Source: Thozetella sp. PMI_491
Taxonomy: Eukaryota > Ascomycota > Sordariomycetes > Chaetosphaeriales > Chaetosphaeriaceae
DNA length: 64,000 bases
Direction: 5' to 3'
Assembly: GCA_021432635.1 (NCBI GenBank)
Contig: MU270062.1
Span: 310,001-374,000, forward strand
In this document: one piece after another, positions 25,501 to 34,424 of the stretch
Layout: every line of letters starts with the position of its first letter
How positions within the stretch are numbered: position 1 is the first letter of the stretch
The notes under the pieces: model-generated
Databases searched by the model: none
Told to the model about the DNA's origin: nothing
The model's input: the letters and a program-made list of their open reading frames with translations, nothing else
Position numbers and translations under genes: made by a program

Positions 25501-28002
25501 CGCCCAAGTAAGCAGTGATTCAGGCACTACCTGTACGTAGGGTAATCCTGGTGGAACAGGGCTGCTGATGACAACCAGCACTACTGGAAACACAATGTTT
25601 CACCGTTTGTCTTCCCCATACACATTCCTGAGAGTATAGTGAAGGAATACCTGGCTGAAACTACGGCGCCATTATGTCTCACACCACTTCAAGGCTTCCC
25701 GCAAAATTATTTACTGTATAGTAGAACGTTCCAACTATAGAGCAGAACCACTGCGATGAATGTTGGGTTGAAAAAAGAGACACGGAGGGGTGCTTAAACC
25801 AAACACTGGGAAGAGCACTGAGAGAAAGAAAGTGCTTAACTCACCCAGTCTAAACTCACGTAGTCTAACCTCATCTTGACAGCGCTAGGCCCAAGGCATG
25901 CTCTCGATGAACTAGGATCAAAAAAGGTGGATCTGGTTAGGAAGGCCCAGAAAAAAAAACATACAACACCGGGTATTCGCTGGTCGTCACCGACCCAACT
26001 ACTAATCCAGCTCTCACTGGCTTATCTAGGGGAGAGCGGACGGGATTCCGAGTTCTCCAGTGGATATGGTCGTATGTGATAACTTCGTCCATCATTGACA
26101 ATGATATGCTAACATTTGACCTGTGAGAAGAACATCTCTTGACATCATTGGTGCATCCCGTCCCAACAACTTGATAAAGCCTAGCTGATTTAAGATGTTG
26201 TAACCCTTCTACCCACGGAGTGATTCCAGCTCGAGAAGGAAACCACGGTGTGCCATTTCACACAGCAAGACAGACCATTTTAGGGGGAAGAAATATGAGT
26301 ATTGAGCCGTTCCTGTGCCCTGAGCGACTTGATGGGCCGATGGCGAAACAATTGCTAATGACCGCCAGTCATTGTCCACGTTACAGCCAGGAATCATTCC
26401 GTAGGAAAATACGTCTTTAAGAGAGAGAGAGTGCGCGGAAGGCACAGGTTTTGGAGGTGAGATTGGTTTCGCCATGCTCACTACCTGAGACCGGTAACTC
26501 CCTAGCGGTGTCGAAGTCATGACATCCGATACATGGTGCAGGCAAGGACGTCGCTCTCACCAGTATTTCCGAGGAAATAAAAGGACAGACCTAGGCCCTT
26601 GCTTTTGACATCTAGCTGCAACATGAAACATGTGTTACTATTGAAATCTATTTGTACAGTGGTTGTGAGTCCCCCAAATTAGTCGAGAACTCCATATTCC
26701 CGTCGCCTCTGGGGTATGCAGAAGTCTAACAAGCGAAACATCCTCCCCTTGCAAGGAGGGTACCGCGCAGAGGCAGAGGAAATTTCCTCTCACGGTGTTG
26801 TCGTCGAATTGCAATGAAAAACACGGATGGCGTTGACACTGACGGATCCTCCATAATAGTCCCCGAAGACGGCTGCTACATTTTGAAACAAAAGAGAGCC
26901 TGGACAGTTCCGAGAATCTAACCTGCAGCGGAGCGGACCGCAACAGAGACTGTGACTGAGTCGATATCGGGGTGGGAAATAAGGCAGACATACTTAGGTT
27001 TCTCCTGAGCGTCGGCGATCTCGGGATTCACATTCCAGAACGATCTACAAGTCGGCGACATGGAGGGTGCGTGGCAAGACCGGGCGAGGACGCCGTGGCG
27101 GCCGGGCCGGCTGACGCCGTAGGAGAAACATGCATGCATGGGATCGTCGAGATGCATTCCTGTCTTCCGGAATCTCAAGCTCGAGCTCCGGTGCGCTGCT
27201 TGGAAAGCCGGTGCGCTGCTGGGAAGGGGTGGGATGGGATGGCGTCTAGACTGCGCGTGCTCGAGGATGGTCGTTGTCAACAACAAATAGCCAACAGAAT
27301 CAGGAGGTGGCTCGTGTGCATTTGGGGTAAGGAGTTGCCTAGGCGCTCCTGTGGCGCATGCACACATGCATCTGCCGCCCCACCCCGCCGTTCCGCCTTT
27401 AGCTTTTCAGCTTTAGCGGTGGAGGCCCGAAAATTGGGTTAAATTTTTTTTTTCTTCTTTTCTTCCAATAACCCACCCAACGGCCTCCAGGACGTGCTGC
27501 TGGACACCATGGCATTTCGGAGGCCAGGGCGCCTTTCACTAGGCGTCTTCTATTGGGTGATAGAGCAAATTACTCCTCCTGTATCTACTGCTCTCGAATG
27601 CACTTCTGTGAGGGCGGTTCGAAAGGTCGAGACATTCCCTTGTGTGGTCGAGTGCCTATATGATGAGCTAGCAATGGGCTCTCAAGCCTTATGGTCAGAA
27701 GCATGGCCTGTTTGGCAGCGACTCCATAGAATGCTTGCATGCCGCCCTGGTGGTATCATGCTTGCTAGATTTGATGCCGGACTGAGTTGCGACCTGTATC
27801 TTGCTCACGTCCTCGCCACATAATTGATACGAAATGGGTGGCGAACCTCAGTATATAGCTTCTGCCAGTCCCAAGTTGCCAGCTAGTTCATTGCGGACTG
27901 ACCATGCCATGTTTTCCCTCTACCGTACGCCGACTATGGGTATCAAGTGCTGTCTATCTAGACCAACCAACCTCCACCAGCGAGTGGCCCTCATGGCCCT
28001 CT

Positions 28003-29055
28003 TCAAGAGAGCGCTTTCTGAACCTGTTCCCACCGCCGCTCCGCGAGCTGCGCGTACTTTCGCACCTCGACGGGCCCTAGCGACGCACCGCCGTGCTTCT
28101 CGATGCTTCGCACTCGTGTCTCCCCGGTGCTGCGGTCCACCACCATGGTCACCGCCTCTTCACACAGAGTCTCCTCTAGGCGGTCTGGGTCGACCAGCAG
28201 CCAGTGCCGGCCCTGGTTCTCCGTCTTCGCTGCGTCTAGGCCCAGCTCCTTTTCCTGGAATACGGCGGATGTGCAGGGGACCGGCAAGCCCGAGACAGTG
28301 AGCTGCCTCGGCTCCTCCTTCCGCGAGCACACGATCATCTCTCGGTCTCCATCCCACCTCGCCGCGGGGAGCTTGGTGTCGCGCAGGGCCGAGAGGATGG
28401 CGACCCAGGCGGCATCGAAGGGGTTGCCGTCGAAGGACACGAAAAGCAGGTCAATGTAGAGCGTCCAAAACGCCTTGAGCTCTGACTGGCTGGCCTCATC
28501 TGCCGTGCCGTCACCCCCATCTGTGTCCATTTTGTCATCGCCCGCCTCTGCGGTCGGCCGATGCCAGATCTCCAAGTCGTTAATGTCGAGAAGCCTGGCG
28601 CTGTGAAGCAGCGAGTACACCCGAGTGCTCAGCGTCTGCGCAAGGGTCGTCGGCGGCACGCCCGGGAGGAATTGGGGCGCGCAACCAGTTGCCAGCTCAA
28701 TGTTGGGTACCAGGAGATCGTAGTTCTTCAGATCCGCCGCTCCCCGCGCCTTGACGTCCTCCGCCGTGGTCGTAGACCCAGGTCCTGTCCGAGGCCGGTA
28801 GTTGGGGATGCTAGGCACGGGAAGGATCTCGCCGCGCACACCGCAGATGACGGTCGTATCGCCCATGCGGACGAGAGAGCTGCCGTGGGCATGCGACAGC
28901 GAAGAGGTGTGGACATTGAGTTCACGTGGCTGCAGCGGGGCGCGGCCGTTGGTTCGCACTGAGCCGTTTTCGGAGGCGAGGTTCGCGAGGAGGTACGGAT
29001 GGGGAGAGAGCTTCGCGAAAGTTGCGCGGGAGAAGCTGAGGGAGGGTGCGGCCAT
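28003..29055 (-). CDS. RRP43: Exosome complex subunit Rrp43
   Basis: Subunit of the RNase PH-like ring of the RNA exosome, which handles 3' processing and decay of RNA in nucleus and cytoplasm. It is a single-exon gene of 350 aa. The N-terminal part has the typical ring-subunit segment with a LASENGSVRTNGRAPLQPRE stretch, followed by GSSLVRMGDTTVICGVRGE, the RNase PH-fold core. The central part has LYIDLLFVSFDGNPFDAAW, and the second half carries the matching beta-alpha elements. An acidic insert (DDKMDTDGGDG) is near residue 175. The frame stays open 49 codons further upstream, but only from a non-ATG codon, so the ATG at 29055 is the first real start. Eukaryotic Rrp43 is usually catalytically inactive. 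It is the first of four minus-strand genes. Confidence 0.88.
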   Translation of the reverse strand: MAAPSLSFSRATFAKLSPHPYLLANLASENGSVRTNGRAPLQPRELNVHTSSLSHAHGSSLVRMGDTTVICGVRGEILPVPSIPNYRPRTGPGSTTTAEDVKARGAADLKNYDLLVPNIELATGCAPQFLPGVPPTTLAQTLSTRVYSLLHSARLLDINDLEIWHRPTAEAGDDKMDTDGGDGTADEASQSELKAFWTLYIDLLFVSFDGNPFDAAWVAILSALRDTKLPAARWDGDREMIVCSRKEEPRQLTVSGLPVPCTSAVFQEKELGLDAAKTENQGRHWLLVDPDRLEETLCEEAVTMVVDRSTGETRVRSIEKHGGASLGPVEVRKYAQLAERRWEQVQKALS

Positions 29056-29903
29056 GGTTACTCCTGGGAGCGCCTGGGGCTCTACGCTGCTCGTGTGGTG
29101 AGGTCGAAGGCTGATGCTGGAAGGAGCCCGAGTCGGTACGGAGAGGAGCTTCTCGAACTCGTGTGTCGTTGCTGCGGAAGCTGATCTTGGTAGTCCAAGC
29201 ACCTCCTACCTTATACAAACCGTTCCGAGGGTCAAGGTTGCGCGGGCAGCTCGAGCCAGAAAAAGAGGCGCGATCACAACTTCAATCACAACTTCACGGC
29301 TTGAAATGCGGGCTGGCTGGTGTGAGGTGTGCAGCTGTGGAGGATATTTCCATGTGGGGTTGCTATCTTATCAGTTCAGGCCCGTGCGCCTGCAACATTC
29401 TGTTGGGTTGAGGTTCGAGCAGAACCGCGACCAATAGCCATACGTCGAGTTAAATACGGGACTCGAGTGCTCTCTATAACTCAGTCTCCCACTGCCCACC
29501 AGCACCCACGCCTGCCTCCAGGTGCCGAGGCCCCCTCTATTTTAGTCTAAAATGTGACCCAAGGTATATTCTGCGAATAAAGAATCTAGGAACAACAATA
29601 TGCTAGTCCAAGTAGATCCCCTCTTTCTTGCGCTTCAACTCCGAGGACCCAGACGCCGCATGCACAGAACTCCCATGTTGCTCTAATGCAACTCTAGCAG
29701 CTAAATGTCCTTTGGAACACCGCTCGCTAATGAGGGAGGGCGCGGCCGGAATTGTTGCTGACAACTGATCCAAGCGGCGATAGCTGTCATACTGGAGGCG
29801 GTCGTCCGGTATGCAAGCTGTCCGGGCATGTAGATAAACCACTGCCAACCGTTCGAGCTGTTGCAAGCTGTCCGAGCCTTCCCTCATGTACCCGATTTCT
29901 CGT
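29056..29903. other. Intergenic between RRP43 and the hydrolase gene
   Basis: It holds the RRP43 promoter on the left and the 3' flank of the hydrolase gene on the right. No further gene was seen. Confidence 0.5.
29211..29215 (-). promoter_or_regulatory. Possible TATA box of RRP43
   Basis: TATAA on the minus strand, about 157 nt upstream of the RRP43 ATG. Motif match only. Confidence 0.3.
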
Positions 29904-31199
29904 TCAAAGCCCTGCCGCGCACCTCCGCCAGAACTCAGTCGCGATCTTTGCCACCTCTGTGCCCTTCGCGATCGCGATCTCGTGCCCGACCTCCAGCATC
30001 ACGGCCTCGAACCCGTCTTCCGTGAGCACGGCCGTGGCGTCGTGAATCAGCTCTTCCTTGACGATGACTGGGTCGGTCTCCCCAAGCACCAGGAGGATCT
30101 TTCCGCGCCTGAGCCCCGGCAGCGTGTCCTCCCGTCTCTGCTGCAGCACCTGTCCGAGCCGGATCCACTCGTTCTGCTGATCATAGATGGGCGCGCGCCG
30201 TAGGCTGCTCATAAACGCGGGGATGAAGCCTTGGTGATGGCGCATCTGCCACGCCATGACGTGGCTCACGGTGACGCCCGGCCGCCGGCGTGAGAGGACG
30301 GCGCTGTCGAAGTCGTCGCCGCCGTTCACGTCGCTATTCTTGTGCGCTCTGGCCTCCTGCGCTTTTCTCTTCTGCGCGGTGAGCGCTTCTGGATCTAGAT
30401 TGACGACCTCGCTCTCGGTGGTTGTCTCCGTGACTGCGCCGTTGCCTCCCGGCGCGATGCCGGGCGGCGGGGCCGCTAGGCGTGCTCTGACCAGCATCTG
30501 CAAGAACCATTCCGGAAAGACGCCCTCCGAGTATATTAGCCTACTCTGCCATCCGACGTGGGAGGACCTGATGAGGCCCCCGCCAGCGACGAGCGTGAGG
30601 CTTCGAAGCAGGTGAGGAAAGTAACCGGCGAACGAAGCAGCAATTGCGCCGCCGAGCGAGTATCCTATGAGATGGAACCCGTCATTTCCGGTCCATGCTA
30701 GGGGAGAGGAGGCAAGCACGAGAAGGATCTGGCTCGTGTACAACCGCATGTCGAAAGGCACATCCGTTGGGGTGTCCGAATAGCCCCTGCCGAAGTAGTC
30801 GAAGAGCATCACCCGGAAGCCCTGGGACACCAGCTCATCGGCCAGGTCAGACTGGCACAGACACGGGGTGCTGATGCCGTGCAGGAGTAGCACCTTCTCG
30901 CCGTCCTCGGGCCCCCATTCAAACACCTTGATCGTCCCGTACGGCGTCACGACATCCCGCGTGCCGGGGAGAACATCCGGCGGGTAGGGAAGGGCGGCCA
31001 CCTGGGCTGGCGACAGTGTCGGCAGAAGTGTGTCTCTAGGAGACGTCGTCCATGGCCGCTTCGGCGCCTTCTGCACCTTGCGGCCCCTAGAAGCCTTGAC
31101 GACAAGCCCCACGGATATGCTAAGCGAGAGGCCGACTGCCCCTAGAAATAGATAGGAGCCGGGCCCCGTTGACCGGAAGGACTGATCCCACGGTGCCAT
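29904..31199 (-). CDS. Membrane-anchored alpha/beta hydrolase
   Basis: Predicted esterase, lipase or epoxide-hydrolase-like enzyme of unknown substrate, 431 aa in a single exon. A hydrophobic segment at about residues 15-34 looks like a signal anchor, followed by a basic cluster (KASRGRKVQKAPKR), which suggests the catalytic domain is held at a membrane. The fold elements are clear: oxyanion-type LLLHGIS near 107, FDYFGRGYSDTP at 133-144, and the nucleophile elbow GYSLGG with Ser181. The acid is in GETDPVI (Asp376) and the base in GHEIAI (His406). A charged low-complexity insert (about 255-300) interrupts the cap region. The frame is open upstream of 31199 without any ATG, which supports this start. 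It resembles fungal lysophospholipase or monoglyceride-lipase-like proteins only in general terms. Confidence 0.82.
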   Translation of the reverse strand: MAPWDQSFRSTGPGSYLFLGAVGLSLSISVGLVVKASRGRKVQKAPKRPWTTSPRDTLLPTLSPAQVAALPYPPDVLPGTRDVVTPYGTIKVFEWGPEDGEKVLLLHGISTPCLCQSDLADELVSQGFRVMLFDYFGRGYSDTPTDVPFDMRLYTSQILLVLASSPLAWTGNDGFHLIGYSLGGAIAASFAGYFPHLLRSLTLVAGGGLIRSSHVGWQSRLIYSEGVFPEWFLQMLVRARLAAPPPGIAPGGNGAVTETTTESEVVNLDPEALTAQKRKAQEARAHKNSDVNGGDDFDSAVLSRRRPGVTVSHVMAWQMRHHQGFIPAFMSSLRRAPIYDQQNEWIRLGQVLQQRREDTLPGLRRGKILLVLGETDPVIVKEELIHDATAVLTEDGFEAVMLEVGHEIAIAKGTEVAKIATEFWRRCAAGL

Positions 31200-32072
31200 A
31201 GTGCCCTCCGTGTTGAATGGCTGACCGGGCAGCGTCGGACCGGCAGGGAGTCCTGTGGTGGGCTGGCTCCCCCGGAAGGATGTGGCGGATGAGGGATATA
31301 CGGGCCGCTGGCCGGTAGTGGGCGGTGCTCTGGCACGGTATCCTGGGTGCTTCGAGTTAAGTTCAGCTGGGCGGCACGACGCAAGTTCGTCCTTCGCCGA
31401 GCAGATGCGTGTAGCGGGGTCGTTGTACGGTGAGAGTTCATGCAGACCCCTGAAGCCGAGCCCGGCCCTCGGCGATCCGGATAACAACAGAGCGGGGCCG
31501 ATGAGCGGACAGGCGGTCGAGCTACTGAGATTACAAATATCAGAGCGTTCAATGGCTTCTCCGACGCATCTGGAGAGTCGCCTGAAGGGTACAAATTTAT
31601 CGTTTCTAATGGCTAATAGCGTTCCAGAGGTATATAAGGTATCCAATGATCCCCAGCTTGAGCTGCCCCCCCGACCCGCAATCTAAAATAGATTCCAAAA
31701 ACCGCGACGGCCAGTCTATGGCGGTCAACCTCGTAAACGCCAGATGTGATGCGATGCCATCGATGTGTGCGTGTGCCTCAGAGAAAGGGCACGAGAGAAA
31801 AATAAAAATGAAAATCCAAAATGAGAACCCAAAATGAAGCCATATGAACGCAGCCAGCCCAACCTATACCGTATCCTCAGCCATGATGCCCCTGCATGGC
31901 CGTGTTGTCGGCTCTTCGTGTCGTAGGTATTCGTTAAATAAAAAGGAAGGTCATGGCGGCCCCGCGGCCCCGGGCGCGTCACCGCTCATATTCAATCCAC
32001 ACCGTCTCCGGCGTCTCCGACGTCTCCGGCCCCTCCCGCGACGTCGCGTGAGGTCGGAGATGCACGCCTCGG
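31200..32072. other. Intergenic upstream of the hydrolase gene
   Basis: This is the upstream region of the hydrolase. The frame stays open on the minus strand up to about 31646 but has no ATG. An A-rich tract lies at 31795-31840. No separate gene was seen. Confidence 0.5.
31631..31636 (-). promoter_or_regulatory. Possible TATA element of the hydrolase gene
   Basis: TATATA about 430 nt upstream of the predicted ATG. If used, it implies a long 5' leader of roughly 400 nt. The motif is symmetrical and may be coincidental. Confidence 0.25.
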
Positions 32073-32525
32073 TCACTTGTCTTTCCGGTACAGGCCCCGC
32101 AGCCGTGCGATGCCCCGCTGGACGAGGCCCTTGTCCTTCTCGCCGTCGCTGTCGCTCAGCTCGATCGACATGCTCGGGCGCGCCGAACCGTTCGGGTCCT
32201 TGACCAGCTTGCGCGTGGGCGGCCGCTCGCCCGTCCAGCTGGGGCGGCCCTCGGCCGTGCTGAGCCAGGGGCGCGACGCTGCGAACTCGGCGCTCGCCCA
32301 CGCGGCCGGGGCAGGCGACGATTTGGCCCGCCGGTGCCTGTGCCCCTGGAGCTGCGCGGCCGGGGGTGATTCACCCCCGTCGCTGGCGTCGTGGTCGTTT
32401 AGCAGCGACGAGTAGCCCGACGCGGGGTCCGGGTCGCCGAAGGGGTATGATTGCCCCGCGTCGGTCTCCAGATCGGAGTGGGGTGAGGGGACCTTGGTCG
32501 AGGGACGTCGAAAGAGCCGTGACAT
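32073..32525 (-). CDS. Small hypothetical protein
   Basis: A 150-aa single-exon frame of unrecognised function. It begins with MSRLFRRPSTK, has a Ser/Pro/Asp-rich middle that looks disordered, and contains a positively charged HRHRRAKSS patch at about 63-71. Toward the end, MSIELSDSDGEKDKG looks like a CK2-type acidic phosphorylation motif, followed by a short basic helix (GLVQRGIARLRGLYRKDK). The frame has an ATG start and lies between two well-supported minus-strand genes. Overlapping plus-strand frames are shadows. It could be a Sordariomycete-restricted protein, but I cannot name a family. Confidence 0.55.
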   Translation of the reverse strand: MSRLFRRPSTKVPSPHSDLETDAGQSYPFGDPDPASGYSSLLNDHDASDGGESPPAAQLQGHRHRRAKSSPAPAAWASAEFAASRPWLSTAEGRPSWTGERPPTRKLVKDPNGSARPSMSIELSDSDGEKDKGLVQRGIARLRGLYRKDK

Positions 32526-34424
32526 GGTGGCGATGGAAAGGCACGATCAGGAGCGGCAGGGGAAGCAAAAACAACAGCTGGCCGGTCTGGGATGGCGGGG
32601 GAAATGCAGTAGGAGGAGACGAGGCTCCCCGAGCTGCGAGGTATTCGTTCTGTCCCAAGCCCCGAGAGATATACGTTCTTTGTTGTCCTCTCGATGGGTT
32701 GAAACGACAACCCCCAAAATGTTGCAGCGCCGGAGCACAGACCGACAGAGGGGTGTTTGGTATTGGTCTGGACTCGCAGGCGCTGTCAAAGGTGTACCTA
32801 TGTACAGCGTCGATAGCCCCGCGATAGCTCGGAAACGGGGGCACGCTCTCTCTCGGGTGTAAGATGGAAAGGACGGGCGTTGCGTTCCTGAGGCGCTGGT
32901 CGCAGCCGTGGTCCTGAGTGTGCGGTGTGCGAGTGCAGATGGCAGAGTTAGGTCCCGGCTCCTCCTGCGCGAAGGGTCTAGACTGGAGTCCGACTCGACC
33001 TGGCGCGGCCTCCGCTCTTGGTCTCCAAGACCCCAAGACGGTTGGAGGCGGACACCGAGCCCGAAGCGGCCGAAAGAGACAAACAGCAGTAATCGCGTCG
33101 ACACGACACGCCCCGCCCCCTTTCGAGGTACAGGATCACCTTGACACCTTGAGCGGCTGGACGAATGAAGAGTGCGGACTGCGGGGTGCAAGCTGCGGCG
33201 ATCAGTCGGTCCCCCCCCAACCCAGACAAGATTGATCAACCGATCGTCCCCTCCCAGCAGCGGCGCCGGTGGCGACGAGAGCGCGCTTTTATAGCCCTTT
33301 GCGCTCGCAACGCAAGCGCGGAGCTCGCTTCCTTGCTTCCTTGCTTGGTTGCTATGCGAGCGGCAACAAAGGGAAAAGTTAAGGGCTTGGGGAACAGGCA
33401 GGAGGGGGGAGATCCCCGGAGGCTGGCTGGGCCCCTTTAAAAGGCACTGATTCATTCATGTCATGCCATGCCTGCCTGGGGCGTGCCGCAGCCCGCGGCT
33501 GCTGGACCCCGAGGCGGGCGTGCAAAATCTAAACCGTCCAGGAAGGTTGCGCCGGAGAGGGACGAGACGGTCGAATGGGGGGCCGCCTTGCGTGCTCTCT
33601 GCACTGATTCGATGCGGTGCCTGGTCGGGGGCTTACCTATTTGGTGCCTGTTGCTGCACATCTTCTGCCCCGCGTCTGCTTAGACTGCCTTCTCCAACTC
33701 TCGGGTGCAGCTCGACCACCCACTGAGCAGAACACAAAAGGCTAAGCGGCCCCGTCTCCTGTACACACGCCTTTGTCGTCACCGGAGGTCTAGGGAAAAG
33801 GGATGGGGCCTGAGTACCGAATCATAGCGGGTGCCGGCTAGGTCCTTCAAAACTCTCTGTCGCGGTCTTGGAGCAACTCGCATCGTCAAACGCCGATTTG
33901 ATGGCCTCTCACTCTCTTACACATGCGCCTACACCTGACGTCCTTGAGAATGACCCGCCATCAGCTGAATCAGCTGGGCGCCCTGGAACACGCACGAGAA
34001 GCTGGGCATGCCAGTCTAGAAACCATCAATGTTCCTTTTTCCAGCAAGCATCTGCAAAACGCCAATGCTACCCCATGTGCTATGGTTGTGGATGTTTCTA
34101 GCTAGTCATACAAAATCCAGCTTGCATGTCCCGTTCACACCATGCATGTATATAGGCAGGTGCCCCAACCTCCTTCTCTCTTTCTTTCTCGACCGCCGGA
34201 CCCGGCTCAAATTAAGGGAATCATTGCCCGTGGTATCTCTTTTGGCTAGTTCGTGTATCCGTTGACCAGGCCACATCCTCGAATCCAGCAACTGTGTTTT
34301 CAACTGCATTACGTTCCCACCTGGGTACTCAGACCCGGCATCTGGTATGTGGTAATTTCATCCCCTAGAGATGGCCGTCGATATGGCTCAGATAGCCTTC
34401 TTGCCATTTGCTCCTTGGTTCACC
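32526..34424. other. Intergenic upstream of the small hypothetical gene
   Basis: It contains the long promoter or leader of the 32073-32525 gene and the 3' flank of the chitin-synthase activator gene. A minus-strand frame at 32547-33455 is low-complexity and has no family signal, so I did not call it. There is a short CTTC/CTTG repeat at about 33328-33345. Confidence 0.5.

Larger units (their letters stand above)
12450..27990. other. About 15.6 kb gene-free region upstream of the C2H2 regulator
   Basis: No frame in this region shows domain features, conserved motifs or plausible exon pairs. The longest frames (for example near 21905-22603 and 23765-24397) are of biased composition and overlap equal frames on the other strand. 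GC content stays moderate to high, with a somewhat AT-richer part around 25.2-26.9 kb that could be a decayed element or simply intergenic. Polypyrimidine tracts are frequent, for example at 13325-13390. I could not identify terminal repeats, tRNAs or a transposase. Confidence 0.5.

Noticed and set aside
27509-27823. 104-codon plus-strand frame from an ATG
   Set aside because: Not recognised as any family, with no partner exons. Possible but unsupported small gene.
31200-31646. Open in-frame extension upstream of the hydrolase start
   Set aside because: It has no ATG and begins only from a TTG codon. The TATA-like element lies within it, so it is more likely leader sequence.
32547-33455. 302-codon minus-strand frame
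   Set aside because: Low-complexity, no domain, and sits in the upstream region of the 32073-32525 gene. Several overlapping frames are equally open.
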